Shown: in pieces, positions 10,012-18,958 of the stretch
How positions within the stretch are numbered: position 1 is the stretch's first letter
Layout of the letters: each line of letters begins with the position of its first letter
Assembly: GCF_000759475.1 (NCBI RefSeq)
Contig: NZ_CP009454.1
Location: forward strand, 3,162,001 to 3,226,000
Reading direction: 5' to 3'
DNA: 64,000 nt
DNA from: Pantoea rwandensis
GTDB lineage: Bacteria > Pseudomonadota > Gammaproteobacteria > Enterobacterales > Enterobacteriaceae
Translations under genes and position numbers: made by a program
Notes under the pieces: model-generated
Told to the model about the DNA's origin: nothing
What the model saw: only the letters and a program-made list of their open reading frames with translations
Database searches by the model: none

Positions 10012-10575
10012 ATGAAAAAGGCGATGTCTGGGCTATTGGCCCTGTTTTTAGCCGTGCTGTTGAGCGGCTGCAATCAATTGACGCAATACACCATCAGCGA
10101 ACAGGAAGTGAATCAAGCGCTGCAGAAGCGCAATAACTTCGAAAAAGACGTCGGCGTATCCGGGCTGGTCAATGCACACATCGTGCTCAGCGATCTCACC
10201 AGTCAGATTGGTCGTGAAGAACCCGGCAAGATTACCCTGTCCGGCAAAGCAAACATCAACGTCAGCTCGCTATTTGGTCCGCAGCAGGCTGAGATGCAGC
10301 TGAAGATGAAAGCGCAGCCGATTTTCAATGCACAGGAAGGCGCGATTTATCTGCATGATATTGAAATTGTCGACGCGCAAGTACAGCCAGAAAAGATGGC
10401 GTCCATCATGAAAACACTGACGCCTTATCTTAATGAGTCTCTCAAACGCTACTTCAATGAGAAGCCTGCCTATGTGCTGAGCGAAGACCGTAGCAAAGGT
10501 GAAGCACTGGCGAAGAAATTTGCCAAAGGCATTGAAGTGAAGCCGGGACAATTGGTGATTCCGTTTACGGATTAA
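10012..10575 (+). CDS. yceB: Lipoprotein YceB (DUF1439)
   Basis: 187 residues with a lipoprotein signal: MKKAMSGLLALFLAVLLSGC gives a lipobox LSGC with the lipidated Cys at residue 20. The mature part (YTISEQEVNQALQKRNNFEK) matches E. coli YceB, a periplasm-facing lipoprotein of unknown function with a lipid-binding-like fold. It lies between grxB and pyrC, conserved with E. coli. A GC-rich intrinsic terminator follows directly. Confidence 0.9.
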   Translation: MKKAMSGLLALFLAVLLSGCNQLTQYTISEQEVNQALQKRNNFEKDVGVSGLVNAHIVLSDLTSQIGREEPGKITLSGKANINVSSLFGPQQAEMQLKMKAQPIFNAQEGAIYLHDIEIVDAQVQPEKMASIMKTLTPYLNESLKRYFNEKPAYVLSEDRSKGEALAKKFAKGIEVKPGQLVIPFTD

Positions 10576-10583
10576 GCTCAACC

Positions 10584-10607
10584 ACCGCACCTTCGGGTGC
10601 GGTTTTT
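10584..10607 (+). terminator. Intrinsic terminator after yceB
   Basis: ACCGCACC-TTCG-GGTGCGGT with a UUCG tetraloop followed by five T residues, 9 bp after the yceB stop. Confidence 0.9.
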
Positions 10608-10627
10608 GTTTCCGGCAATAAAATCCC

Positions 10628-10643
10628 GTGCAAACGGTTGCTC
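10628..10643 (+). promoter_or_regulatory. Candidate PurR operator of pyrC
   Basis: GTGCAAACGGTTGCTC fits the PurR pattern NNGCAANCGNTTNCNN. It lies 7 bp upstream of a TATGAT -10 element, so binding would block the pyrC promoter. E. coli pyrC is a known PurR target. Confidence 0.75.
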
Positions 10644-10650
10644 ACACCCT

Positions 10651-10702
10651 TATGATTACTCCCCGGCCTAAACGTGCCCATTCGTTTTTTCTCAGCCGGA
10701 GC
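10651..10702 (+). promoter_or_regulatory. pyrC -10 element, start region and translational-control hairpin
   Basis: TATGAT at 10651-10656 is followed by CTCCCCGG, so starts can fall on C residues or on the following G. CCGGC at 10663-10667 can pair with GCCGG at 10694-10698, masking the Shine-Dalgarno bases (GGAG) of pyrC only in transcripts that begin at the C residues. This is the layout of the CTP/GTP-sensed start-switching control known for E. coli pyrC; here it is inferred from sequence alone. Confidence 0.6.
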
Positions 10703-10710
10703 CTTTTTGA

Positions 10711-11757
10711 ATGACAGCCCAACCCCAGCAAATCACGATTCGCCGCCCTGACGATTGGCATATCCATCTGCGCGATGGCGCGATGCTCAATGCCGTTTTG
10801 CCTTATACCAGTGCGGTCAATGGTCGTGCGATTGTCATGCCAAACCTGGTTCCACCGGTGACCAGCGTAGAGGCCGCCATTGCCTATCGCGAGCGCATTA
10901 TGGCTGCGCTGCCTGCTGAACACGCTTTTACGCCACTGATGACCTGCTACCTCACTGATTCCTTAGATGCGGATGAAATTGAGCGCGGCTTCCGCAACGG
11001 GACCTTCACCGCAGCGAAACTCTATCCCGCGCATGCCACCACCAACTCCAGCCACGGCGTCACTAATATTGATTCTATCGCCAGCGTGCTGGACCGTATG
11101 CAGCAGATTGGCATGCCGATGCTGGTGCACGGTGAAGTCACGGATTCGCACATCGATATTTTTGACCGTGAAGCGCGCTTTATCGAAACCGTGCTGGAAC
11201 CTCTGCGTCAGCGCTTCCCTGCCCTGAAAGTCGTGATGGAACACATTACCACTAAAGAAGCAGCCGAATATCTGGCCGCGGGCAACGACCTGCTGGGTGC
11301 CACCATCACGCCGCAGCATTTGATGTTTAACCGCAATCACATGTTGGTGGGCGGTGTACGTCCTCATCTCTATTGCCTGCCAATTCTGAAACGCAACATT
11401 CACCAGGAAGCACTGCGCAGCCTGGTGGCCAGTGGCAATCGTCGCGTATTCCTCGGTACGGACACCGCACCGCATCTGCGTCACCTGAAAGAGGCGAGTT
11501 GCGGCTGTGCCGGCGTGTTTAACGCACCGACATCACTGCCTGCCTATGCCACGGTATTCGAAGAGTTGAATGCGCTGGAACATTTCGAAGCGTTCTGTTC
11601 AGAAAACGGGCCGAACTTCTACGGCCTGCCGCTGAATGAGGGCACACTGACGCTGGTCCGTGACTCCTGGACAGTGCAGGACACCATCAACGTGGCCGAT
11701 GACACGCTGGTGCCGTTCCTCGCAGGTGAAACCCTAAACTGGCGTATTAAAGAATAA
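10711..11757 (+). CDS. pyrC: Dihydroorotase
   Basis: 348 residues, the same length as E. coli PyrC. It makes dihydroorotate from carbamoyl aspartate, the third step of pyrimidine synthesis. [20 protein letters not shown] contains the HxH zinc ligands; [16 protein letters not shown] contains the carboxylated lysine; MLVHGEVTD and [14 protein letters not shown] supply further His ligands; FLGTDTAPH holds the catalytic Asp. All metal ligands look intact. Regulation is suggested by a PurR-like site and a leader hairpin immediately upstream. Confidence 0.96.
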   Translation: MTAQPQQITIRRPDDWHIHLRDGAMLNAVLPYTSAVNGRAIVMPNLVPPVTSVEAAIAYRERIMAALPAEHAFTPLMTCYLTDSLDADEIERGFRNGTFTAAKLYPAHATTNSSHGVTNIDSIASVLDRMQQIGMPMLVHGEVTDSHIDIFDREARFIETVLEPLRQRFPALKVVMEHITTKEAAEYLAAGNDLLGATITPQHLMFNRNHMLVGGVRPHLYCLPILKRNIHQEALRSLVASGNRRVFLGTDTAPHLRHLKEASCGCAGVFNAPTSLPAYATVFEELNALEHFEAFCSENGPNFYGLPLNEGTLTLVRDSWTVQDTINVADDTLVPFLAGETLNWRIKE

Positions 11758-11788
11758 TATTGCACAGCTTGCCTTTGGGATAATTTTA

Positions 11789-11804
11789 CTGTACAAATAA
11801 CCAG
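11789..11804 (+). promoter_or_regulatory. LexA (SOS) box of dinI
   Basis: CTGTACAAATAACCAG has the CTG-N10-CAG LexA core within TACTGTACAAATAACCAGTA. It is 22 bp before the dinI start, so it lies on the promoter. This agrees with dinI being a strongly SOS-induced gene. Confidence 0.9.
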
Positions 11805-11825
11805 TATATTATCCCGGAGGCTTTT

Positions 11826-12071
11826 ATGCGTGTTGAAATTACCGTAGCGAAAACTCAGCCCCTTCCCGCAGGTGCACTGGATGCACTCAGTGCCGAACTC
11901 ACCCGTCGTATTTCCCGTGATTTCCCCGATGACGATCACCATGTCAAAGTCCGTTATGCGGGCGGCAATCAATTGAGCGTATTTGGTGGCTGTAAAGCGT
12001 CACGCGAACGCATTAGCGATATTTTACAAGAAACGTGGGAAAGCGCAGACGACTGGTTTATTACTGATTAA
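11826..12071 (+). CDS. dinI: DNA damage-inducible protein DinI
   Basis: 81 residues. It starts MRVEITVAKTQPLPAGALDA and ends with the acidic helix ISDILQETWESADDWFITD typical of DinI. DinI binds RecA filaments, stabilises them and tunes the SOS response, partly by mimicking DNA with its acidic C-terminal helix. CCCGGAGG stands before the ATG. The gene is monocistronic between pyrC and a terminator, and the LexA box fits the family. Confidence 0.95.
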   Translation: MRVEITVAKTQPLPAGALDALSAELTRRISRDFPDDDHHVKVRYAGGNQLSVFGGCKASRERISDILQETWESADDWFITD

Positions 12072-12091
12072 CTGCCACTGTGCCGTTTTTG

Positions 12092-12117
12092 CCGGGTTTC
12101 GCCACCCGGTTTTTTTG
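12092..12117 (+). terminator. Intrinsic terminator after dinI
   Basis: CCGGGT-TTCGCC-ACCCGG followed by seven or more T residues, about 20 bp after the dinI stop. Confidence 0.9.
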
Positions 12118-12214
12118 TTTTAATTTCCCTCTCGCCAGATAAAGTCGCTGCATCTAGACTCATGTTTAACGATCCCCTATCCTTGCCTCGTCATGCTTAC
12201 GGGAGGTGTTTTAC

Positions 12215-12484
12215 ATGACTACTGAAAAACCAGAAGAGGCGATGACCTTCGGTGAATTGCTGGCATTAATTGCTGAACAGCAGCGACGTTTAACGGTGCT
12301 GGAAAATGCTTTTGCCAGTTTGACGTTCTGCCTCGACGATCGCGCCAGCCAGTTGCTGGTGCATAATCTGTCGCTCGAAGCGCAAAACCAGAACCACGAC
12401 GCACAGTTACAACAGCACTTTACTCGGCTGGCAGAAGAGATTCAGCGGCGTAATGGTCAGGTACCTCCGGCAGAACAAGCCTGA
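12215..12484 (+). CDS. Small hypothetical protein, probably helical coiled coil
   Basis: 89 residues; I do not recognise it. The start at 12215 is favoured because GGGAGG sits 8 bases before it. The sequence is rich in Leu, Gln and Glu (FGELLALIAEQQRRLTVLEN, then LLVHNLSLEAQNQNHDAQLQ), with heptad-like spacing, no signal peptide and no membrane segment, so a short cytoplasmic coiled coil is likely. One Cys is present. It lies alone between dinI and bssS, where E. coli has no counterpart that I recall. Function unknown. Confidence 0.7.
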   Translation: MTTEKPEEAMTFGELLALIAEQQRRLTVLENAFASLTFCLDDRASQLLVHNLSLEAQNQNHDAQLQQHFTRLAEEIQRRNGQVPPAEQA

Positions 12485-12689
12485 AGCCTTCCCTTTTTTA
12501 CCGTTCGCTGCGGCATAAAGTTTTCCCTTAACGCCGCCGATAACTACGCTATAGCCGTTGTTCAGGCTATTGAATAAATGCCCAGTACACCGGGCACTTT
12601 ATTATTCGACAAAAGTCGCATTCTGAACGCATTTATTATCGTGCTCTTTTTAATCGCCACACGTTTTAACTATTGTACCGCCTGTTTCA

Positions 12690-12698
12690 TGTTATAAT
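12690..12698 (+). promoter_or_regulatory. Extended -10 promoter element before bssS
   Basis: TGTTATAAT is an extended -10 (TGnTATAAT), about 75 bp before the bssS start. The 205 bp between the previous stop and this site contain two short inverted repeats (ATAGCC...GGCTAT at 12551-12570; TGCCC...GGGCA at 12579-12596) but no gene. Confidence 0.55.
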
Positions 12699-12772
12699 TG
12701 TTCCGCTAGTGCAAGAAAAGCCGCATTGAACCTCAAGAAGCACTTCGTTTAACGAGTAATAAGGAGGTTATA

Positions 12773-13027
12773 ATGGACAGAAATAAAGACGTCATTCAGA
12801 CTCATCCGCTGGTTGGATGGGACATCAGTACCGTAGACAGTTATGACGCCATGATGATCCGCCTGCACTCGCTATCATCGCAGGATCAGAAAGAAGAAGA
12901 AGCTGACGTGGGCCCCACCTACTGGCTGACTACTGATGTAGCCAGACAGTTCATCTCGATACTCGAAGCTGGCATTGCAAAGATTGAGTCCACAGAGCAA
13001 TACCTACGCGATAATCAAAAGCACTAA
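12773..13027 (+). CDS. bssS: Biofilm regulator BssS
   Basis: 84 residues. DVIQTHPLVGWDISTVDSYD and WLTTDVARQFISILEAGIAK are nearly identical to E. coli BssS (YceP). BssS is a small cytoplasmic protein reported to influence biofilm formation through indole and AI-2 linked pathways; its biochemical activity is not known. AAGGAGG stands 7 bases before the ATG. The gene is monocistronic, with an extended -10 promoter upstream and a terminator directly downstream. Confidence 0.93.
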   Translation: MDRNKDVIQTHPLVGWDISTVDSYDAMMIRLHSLSSQDQKEEEADVGPTYWLTTDVARQFISILEAGIAKIESTEQYLRDNQKH

Positions 13028-13047
13028 TTTCTTACTTCGCGTGAAAG

Positions 13048-13070
13048 GGCACCCAATAGGGTGCCTTTTT
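13048..13070 (+). terminator. Intrinsic terminator after bssS
   Basis: GGCACCC-AATA-GGGTGCC followed by five T residues, 20 bp after the bssS stop. Confidence 0.9.
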
Positions 13071-13134
13071 CATGGGCGTGATTTTTTTGATATGCTGTTG
13101 AAAAATTTCGTCGTTTGGCAGGAGTTATGTGGTT

Positions 13135-14250
13135 ATGGTTTATGATCTGATTGTGGTGGGCAGTGGATCGGTGGGTGCCGCCGCCGGTTTTTACGCAACC
13201 CAGGCAGGCTTATCGGTATTGATGATTGATAGTGCCCATCCTCCGCACAGCCAGGGCACACACCACGGTGAAACACGCCTGATCCGCCATGCCTATGGCG
13301 AAGGTGAACGCTACGTCCCGCTGGTGCTGCGCGCACAAACCTTGTGGGATGAGCTGGAACGTCAGAGCGGTGAACGCATCATGCATCGAAGCGGCATCCT
13401 CAATCTGGCCCCCCTCACCTCCTCATTTATCCAAAATGTCATCGACAGCGCCAAAACATATCAACTGGAAGTAAAAATCCTGCAGGCAGACGAAGTGCGC
13501 AAGCGCTGGCCGCAGATCTCTGTGCCCGACGGCTATATTGGGGTATTCGAACCTCACTCCGGCTTCCTGAAATGTGAGCAGGCAGTTCGTAGCTGGATAC
13601 AGCTGGCTGAACAGGCGGGTTGTGCGCAACTGTTTAATTGCCCGGTGAGTGAAATCGCTCGCGATGGCGATTTGCAGCAAGTCACTACCCGCGACGGCGT
13701 GTTTCGCGCGCGTAAATTGTTGGTCAGTGCCGGTACCTGGGTGAGTGAACTGGTAAAAGATCTGCCGGTACAACCGGTGCGTAAAGTCTTCGCCTGGTAT
13801 CAGGCAGATGGTCGATACAGCGAGAACAACCAATTTCCTGGCTTCACGGTGGAGATGCCTGATGGCAGTCACTTTTATGGCTTCCCTGCCGACAATAATG
13901 CATTAAAAGTGGGGCGTCACGATGGCGGGCAGCTGATGCAGAAACCCGAAGATCGTAAACCTTTCGGCAGTATCGCTGCAGACGGCAGTGAAGCCTTCAG
14001 CTTCCTGCGTCAGTTCTTACCAGGGGTTGGCGTTTGCTTACACGGTGAGGCCTGCAGCTATGACAACACACCTGACGAAGACTTTATTATAGATACCCTT
14101 CCAGGCGAGCCCAATCGATTAATTATTACCGGCTTGAGTGGACACGGATTTAAATTTGCCAGCGTTTTAGGTGAACTTGCCAGTGAATTTGCCCAGGATA
14201 AGCCCTTCTCCTTTGACCTGAAGCCGTTTTCACTTTCGCGCTTTGCTTAA
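13135..14250 (+). CDS. solA: N-methyl-L-tryptophan oxidase SolA
   Basis: 371 residues. The start ATG at 13135 is chosen because AGGAG lies 10 bases before it; a GTG at 13129 is too close. [20 protein letters not shown] is the FAD-binding dinucleotide fold. [12 protein letters not shown] contains the cysteine that binds FAD covalently in the monomeric sarcosine oxidase family. The enzyme oxidatively demethylates N-methyl amino acids, releasing formaldehyde and hydrogen peroxide. Sequence and position match E. coli SolA. A hairpin (14261-14279) follows. Confidence 0.94.
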   Translation: MVYDLIVVGSGSVGAAAGFYATQAGLSVLMIDSAHPPHSQGTHHGETRLIRHAYGEGERYVPLVLRAQTLWDELERQSGERIMHRSGILNLAPLTSSFIQNVIDSAKTYQLEVKILQADEVRKRWPQISVPDGYIGVFEPHSGFLKCEQAVRSWIQLAEQAGCAQLFNCPVSEIARDGDLQQVTTRDGVFRARKLLVSAGTWVSELVKDLPVQPVRKVFAWYQADGRYSENNQFPGFTVEMPDGSHFYGFPADNNALKVGRHDGGQLMQKPEDRKPFGSIAADGSEAFSFLRQFLPGVGVCLHGEACSYDNTPDEDFIIDTLPGEPNRLIITGLSGHGFKFASVLGELASEFAQDKPFSFDLKPFSLSRFA

Positions 14251-14260
14251 CGTTGTCTCG

Positions 14261-14279
14261 CTGGCGCCCCAGGCGCCAG
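14261..14279 (+). terminator. Hairpin after solA
   Basis: CTGGCGCC-CCA-GGCGCCAG, an 8-bp perfect stem with only a short AT-rich tail (CATTATT). A weak terminator at best. The rest of the 290 bp before yceJ is AT-rich and presumably holds its promoter. Confidence 0.5.
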
Positions 14280-14542
14280 CATTATTGACGCAAGCTGACA
14301 TTAATAGTTTTTTCCTGACATTTTAGCGTTAAGATTGCCGCATTAGGTGTAGCAATATTCAATTCCATTTTATTTCCCCGCCAGCCGTACAGCCATTGTC
14401 AATATTTCTGACGCAGATATCGATATACACGCACAATTTCCGAATGTCTTGTTAAATTTTATAGAAAGGTAAGCTTAATTGCTTTCATATTTCAAAATAT
14501 GGATGCTTATTACCATCTATTTCCAGATATGGATTCACTTTT

Positions 14543-15115
14543 ATGTGGCGTAACTCCAGACAACATTTCGGGCTAATGACCATTATGTTGCATTGGCTAA
14601 TGGCGCTGGTCATTTACGGCATGTTTGCGCTGGGTCTGTGGATGGTCGGATTGGGATATTACGATGGCTGGTATCACAGCGCCCCGGAAATCCACAAGGG
14701 TATTGGCATCCTCCTGTTTGCCACATTACTGCTGCGCCTTGGCTGGCGTGTTATCTCTCCCCCGCCCGCCCCCTTACCACACTATTCCCCCTTAATTCGC
14801 CGCTCCGCCAGCCTGACTCACGGGCTGTTGTATGGCTTGTTATTGCTGCTACTGGTCAGTGGCTACCTGATATCGACCGCCGATGGCAAAGCTATCTCTG
14901 TGTTTGGGTGGTTCGAAGTGCCTGCCCTGTTAAGTGGAGCAGGTGCACAGGCCGATTTGGCTGGCGCTCTGCATTTGTGGCTGGCCTGGGGGTTAGTGCT
15001 GTTTTCCGCCCTGCATGGGCTGGCTGCATTAAAACACCATTTTATTGATCGAGACTTCACATTGAAAAGGATGCTGGGTTACCGCATCCCGTTAACCTCT
15101 GAAAAGGAGAAGTAA
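14543..15115 (+). CDS. yceJ: Cytochrome b561 family protein YceJ
   Basis: 190 residues with four membrane helices. Histidines that can bind two b-type hemes are visible in [42 protein letters not shown] and the final helix around [11 protein letters not shown]. It belongs to the bacterial b561 (CybB-like) group and probably moves electrons from quinol to a periplasmic acceptor. The stop is 1 bp before yceI, so the two are an operon, as in E. coli. The Shine-Dalgarno is weak, but no better start fits the family. Confidence 0.9.
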   Translation: MWRNSRQHFGLMTIMLHWLMALVIYGMFALGLWMVGLGYYDGWYHSAPEIHKGIGILLFATLLLRLGWRVISPPPAPLPHYSPLIRRSASLTHGLLYGLLLLLLVSGYLISTADGKAISVFGWFEVPALLSGAGAQADLAGALHLWLAWGLVLFSALHGLAALKHHFIDRDFTLKRMLGYRIPLTSEKEK

Positions 15116-15116
15116 A

Positions 15117-15692
15117 ATGCTAAAGAAGACGCTACTGACACTGAGTGCCGCCAGTCTGTTAGGCACCAGTTTGCTGGCCAGCGCAGCAGACTATAAATTT
15201 GATAAAGAAGGCCAGCACGCCTTCGTACAGTTCCGTATTCAGCACCTGGGTTATAGCTGGTTATACGGCACGTTTAAGGATTTTGACGGGACTTTCACCT
15301 TTGACGAAGCCAACCCTGCGAGCGATAAGGTTAACGTCACCCTGAACACCGCCAGCCTCGACACTAACCATGCCGAACGCGACAAGCATATTCGCAGTGC
15401 CGATTTCCTTAACACCGCCAAATTCCCGCAAGCGACTTTCGCCTCAACGGCAGTCAAAAAAGAGGGTAACGATTACAAGATCACAGGTGATCTGACGCTC
15501 AATGGCGTGACAAAGCCGATCACCCTTGCTGCACGCCTGCTGGGCGAAGGTAAAGATCCCTGGGGTGGCTATCGTGCCGGCTTTGAAGCTAACGGTGAAA
15601 TTGTGTTGAAGGAGTTCAATATCACTAAAGATCTTGGACCGGCATCGCAGAAAGCAGAGCTGATTATTTCAGTAGAAGGTGTGCGGCAGTAA
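15117..15692 (+). CDS. yceI: Periplasmic YceI-family protein
   Basis: 191 residues with a Sec signal peptide ([20 protein letters not shown], cleavage near ASA-AD). The mature protein is a YceI lipocalin-like beta barrel that binds long isoprenoid chains; [20 protein letters not shown] and the [12 protein letters not shown] ending are family features. It is co-transcribed with yceJ, so an isoprenoid quinone partner is plausible. AAGGAG is 8 bases before the ATG. The stop codon lies inside the first unit of a GGCAGTAA tandem repeat. Confidence 0.93.
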   Translation: MLKKTLLTLSAASLLGTSLLASAADYKFDKEGQHAFVQFRIQHLGYSWLYGTFKDFDGTFTFDEANPASDKVNVTLNTASLDTNHAERDKHIRSADFLNTAKFPQATFASTAVKKEGNDYKITGDLTLNGVTKPITLAARLLGEGKDPWGGYRAGFEANGEIVLKEFNITKDLGPASQKAELIISVEGVRQ

Positions 15693-15727
15693 GGCAGTAA
15701 GCAGTAAGGCAGTAAGGCAGTAAGCAG
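15685..15727 (+). repeat. GGCAGTAA tandem repeat at the 3' end of yceI
   Basis: Four octamers GGCAGTAA and one heptamer GCAGTAA stand in a row, followed by a partial GCAG. The first unit contains the yceI stop codon (CAG TAA). Slippage would therefore not change the protein. Confidence 0.92.
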
Positions 15728-15766
15728 AACCAGCCTGAGGTCATGCGATCTCAGGCTGGATGTCGT

Positions 15767-16822
15767 TTACTTTTTCTCTGGCGCGGGAATCGCCATCGTC
15801 ATATTGAGTAAACCACGCGACTTGTTGAACACTTTATTGCCGTTTTCACGGCCTGCGCGGCGTGAACGCTGCTCCTCCGGTGTTAATGTCGCCTCTTCCA
15901 TGCACAGCGGGCTGCAGCAGTTGTGGTATTTCTCCGCACAGCTCGGGCATTGAATGAACAGCAGATGGCATCCGTCATTAACGCAGTTAGTGTGACTGTC
16001 GCACGGCACGCCGCACTGGTGGCAACTTGAGAGAATGTCGTCAGAAATACGTTCGCCCATACGTTCATCAAACACAAAGTTTTTGCCTTTGAAACGGACA
16101 GGTAAACCCTGCTCACGCGCACGGCGGGTATATTCAATGATGCCGCCTTCAATGTGGTAAACATCATTGAAGCCTTTGTGTTTCATCCACGCACTGGCTT
16201 TTTCGCAGCGGATACCGCCGGTGCAGTACATGACAATTTTTTTGTCTTTATGCTCCTGCAGCATATCCACGGCCATCGGCAGCTGATCGCGGAAAGTGTC
16301 GGCGGGGACTTCCATCGCCTGATCGAAATGGCCCACTTCGAATTCGTAGTGATTACGCATGTCGACAAACACCGCATCGGGATCATCCAGCATCGCATTA
16401 ACGTCTGCGGCTTTTAAATAGGCACCGACATCGCTGGCATCAAAGCTTTCATCTTCAATGCCATCGGCCACGATGCGCTCACGAACTTTCAGGCGCAGTA
16501 CCCAGAAGGATTTGCCATCATCGTCCAGCGCAATGTTCATTCGCAAGTTATTTAAGGCCGGATCAAACGCATACAGTGCGGTTTTCATGGCTTCATACTG
16601 GCTGGCAGGTACGCTGATTTGCGCGTTGATCCCCTCTTTTGCCACGTAGACGCGTCCAAATACCTTGAGCTTTGTTAGCGCAACGTAGAGGGCATCACGG
16701 AAGGCTTTCGGATCGGCAATCTGGAAGTACTTATAAAAAGAGACTGTAGTACGCGGCTCGTTTTCAGCCAGCATACGTTCTTTCAGCTCTTTATTGGAAA
16801 CAAGGTTATGTAACACTGGCAT
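15767..16822 (-). CDS. trhO: tRNA uridine(34) hydroxylase TrhO (rhodanese family)
   Basis: 351 residues starting [20 protein letters not shown] at 16822; the upstream in-frame start is not supported by homologues. TrhO makes 5-hydroxyuridine at the wobble base of tRNA. The rhodanese domain carries the active-site Cys in [20 protein letters not shown]. The C-terminal part has paired cysteines ([27 protein letters not shown]) that look like a zinc-binding region. It is convergent with yceI and divergent from lpxL, as in E. coli (yceA). Confidence 0.94.
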   Translation of the reverse strand: MPVLHNLVSNKELKERMLAENEPRTTVSFYKYFQIADPKAFRDALYVALTKLKVFGRVYVAKEGINAQISVPASQYEAMKTALYAFDPALNNLRMNIALDDDGKSFWVLRLKVRERIVADGIEDESFDASDVGAYLKAADVNAMLDDPDAVFVDMRNHYEFEVGHFDQAMEVPADTFRDQLPMAVDMLQEHKDKKIVMYCTGGIRCEKASAWMKHKGFNDVYHIEGGIIEYTRRAREQGLPVRFKGKNFVFDERMGERISDDILSSCHQCGVPCDSHTNCVNDGCHLLFIQCPSCAEKYHNCCSPLCMEEATLTPEEQRSRRAGRENGNKVFNKSRGLLNMTMAIPAPEKK

Positions 16823-17090
16823 GGTGTTCGATCCTGTTAGCAATCAGAGAAATTTAGCGCGCACATGATACCTGAATTCCGCTCAATGCAAAGCCCCTGG
16901 TCAGATAATCCTGAATGGCGTGATTACCGACGCAATTCTCCGCCGCAGTTGTAGATTAATGCGCAATCTGACTGCCTTACACCCGCCTGCAGGCTATGCT
17001 TGATTTCAGTCAGCACGAAAAAATGGCATAATCACGACAAATAACAGAAACCGGACTCTCTGGCACAAGACGCAGGATACTGACATTTCC

Positions 17091-18014
17091 ATGACTCAAC
17101 TTCCCCATTTTTCCCGTGAACTTCTTCACCCGCGTTACTGGCTAACCTGGATAGGTATTGTTTTTCTTTATCTGCTGGTGTTACTTCCTTACCCGGTGCT
17201 GCATACGATTGGCTGTGGCCTGGGCCGCATTGCCATGCGCTTCTTAAAACGTCGTGTGGAAGTCGCGCAACGTAACCTGGAACTCTGTTTTCCGGATATG
17301 CCTACCAGCGAACGTGAAGCCATGGTGAAGCACAACTTTGAATCGGTTGGCATGGGGCTGATTGAAACCGGTATGGCGTGGTTCTGGCCTGACTGGCGTA
17401 TTCAAAAATGGGTGACCACTTCCGGGCTCGAACATGTCAGCCATGCGCTTACGGAAAAACGCGGCATTTTATTGATTGGCATGCATTTCCTGACGCTGGA
17501 GCTAGGTGCTCGCGTGTTTGGCATGCACAATCCAGGCATTGGCGTTTACCGGCCGAATGACAATAAGCTCATCGACTGGCTGCAAACCTGGGGACGCATG
17601 CGCTCAAATAAGAGCATGCTGGATCGTAAAGATCTCAAGGGCATGATTCGCGCCATGAAGAACAACGACATCATCTGGTACGCGCCTGATCATGATTATG
17701 GCCCGCGCAGTAGCGTGTTTGCCCCTTTCTTTGCCGTGCAAGATGCCGCAACCACCACGGGCACGCATATGTTGATTCGATTGGGCAATCCCAGCGTGAT
17801 CCCGTTTCTCGCTCGCCGCCTGCCCAACGGACGCGGTTATGAGCTCAAAATGATGCCTGACATTCGCCATAAGTTCTCGCTCGAGAATGAACTCAATACC
17901 GCTATCGTGATGAATAAAGTTGTAGAAGAGACCGTTCTGTTGGCACCAGAGCAGTACATGTGGTTGCACCGCCGTTTTAAAACCCGCCCTGAAGGTCAAC
18001 CATCGCTGTATTGA
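17091..18014 (+). CDS. lpxL: Lipid A biosynthesis lauroyltransferase LpxL (HtrB)
   Basis: 307 residues. It has an N-terminal membrane anchor ([20 protein letters not shown]) and an acyltransferase domain. The HX4E motif is in [15 protein letters not shown], and [19 protein letters not shown] is a conserved core segment of the family. LpxL transfers laurate from ACP to Kdo2-lipid IVA at the inner membrane. LpxP is a close alternative, but the position between trhO and the opg genes argues for LpxL. A hairpin with a 9-bp stem follows. Confidence 0.92.
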   Translation: MTQLPHFSRELLHPRYWLTWIGIVFLYLLVLLPYPVLHTIGCGLGRIAMRFLKRRVEVAQRNLELCFPDMPTSEREAMVKHNFESVGMGLIETGMAWFWPDWRIQKWVTTSGLEHVSHALTEKRGILLIGMHFLTLELGARVFGMHNPGIGVYRPNDNKLIDWLQTWGRMRSNKSMLDRKDLKGMIRAMKNNDIIWYAPDHDYGPRSSVFAPFFAVQDAATTTGTHMLIRLGNPSVIPFLARRLPNGRGYELKMMPDIRHKFSLENELNTAIVMNKVVEETVLLAPEQYMWLHRRFKTRPEGQPSLY

Positions 18015-18020
18015 TGTGAT

Positions 18021-18043
18021 GTGGAGCACAGTCCGTGCTCCAC
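18021..18043 (+). terminator. Hairpin terminator after lpxL
   Basis: GTGGAGCAC-AGTCC-GTGCTCCAC followed by GCTTTCC, 7 bp after the lpxL stop. The stem is strong but the T-run is poor. Confidence 0.65.
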
Positions 18044-18573
18044 GCTTTCCTGAGAAAATTTGCGTTATTTCACGACGATAGTCTGTCAATTTTAGTCAAA
18101 CCGGGCCAGTCTGAATTCAGGCTGATGGCATTGTTCGGTCCATATTTAACTTTATCCATGGAGCAGAATAACCTGTCGAAATGCAGAATATCAATCTTTG
18201 TTAACGAAATGTAAACACTAAAATGCCCATCTCTTTGAATTCTCATCCAGCCGCATCAAAAAGCTTCATCCATGGAAACAGGTGGTCACGGATCTAATTT
18301 TGACGCATTCCAGGCCTATTCCTATTTAATATTGCTGAATGCTTTTGATCCGCTTATCAATCCAGTAAAATTAACTTACATAACAAGGTATTGTCTTAGT
18401 CCATCCCCTCTATATTCTGTTTCTATAAAAGAAGAGCTATGCTTATTCCTTTCTGGAATTTGTTAGCGAAATCGATTCCAGTTAATTTCAACCGTGACAG
18501 TTAGCCAAATAACTGCCCTTCTAAAAAATATAAAAAGATTACACACAGCAAACATATCGCAGGAACCTATAAT
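18044..18573. other. AT-rich 530-bp gap; no supported gene
   Basis: This stretch is clearly more AT-rich than its neighbours. E. coli carries mdtG in this interval; no trace of it is readable here. One 64-codon frame (18272-18466) has no ribosome site and no family resemblance. Promoter elements for the small gene at 18574 probably lie in the last 100 bp. Confidence 0.6.
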
Positions 18574-18840
18574 ATGAATAAAGGCATCTATTACTACGTG
18601 ACAATCAGTACTGATCAAGAGGGCTACCACCTCTTGCATCGGAAAGAGTGTAAACGTCTGCCCGTTAAGGAGGATATGGTTTTTATCGGTACGCTCTATA
18701 ATTTAAATCAGGCTTTATCAACCGCTCGTATTAATTTTAAAAAGGTGAAACCCTGTATTAAATGCTGCATTCGTTACTCTGCTCCTATTATTCGCGAGTC
18801 AGTACGTCCTGTACTGCATTTCCCGCAAAAGATGATCTAA
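18574..18840 (+). CDS. Small Cys/His-rich hypothetical protein
   Basis: 88 residues with no signal peptide or membrane helix. It opens MNKGIYYYVTISTDQEGYHL, followed by HRKECKRLP, a TLYNLNQALSTAR stretch and KPCIKCC. The pattern H-x3-C-x2-LP ... G-x-x-x-x-x-x-x-A ... C-x2-CC resembles a group of small proteins with likely metal-binding HxxxC/CxxCC arrangements; this is resemblance from memory, not a confirmed family. AGGA lies 9 bases before the ATG. The gene is AT-richer than its neighbours and sits in a break of E. coli synteny, so it may be acquired. Function unknown. Confidence 0.7.
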   Translation: MNKGIYYYVTISTDQEGYHLLHRKECKRLPVKEDMVFIGTLYNLNQALSTARINFKKVKPCIKCCIRYSAPIIRESVRPVLHFPQKMI

Positions 18841-18958
18841 ACGGTTTGGGCGGTTGAATTGCATTCATCCGCCCGCCGTTATTCTATGCCCGTCCTGCAC
18901 ACTTCCATTTTTCGTCTATTCTTCTGTGAAATCCCTTTCAACAGACATGGAGTTCATT

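Noticed and set aside
10963..11484. A 173-codon minus-strand frame within pyrC
   Set aside because: It lies fully opposite a complete pyrC gene with all metal ligands; no independent support.
18272..18466. A 64-codon frame in the AT-rich gap after lpxL
   Set aside because: No ribosome site, odd composition, and no family resemblance; the AT-rich base makeup explains it.
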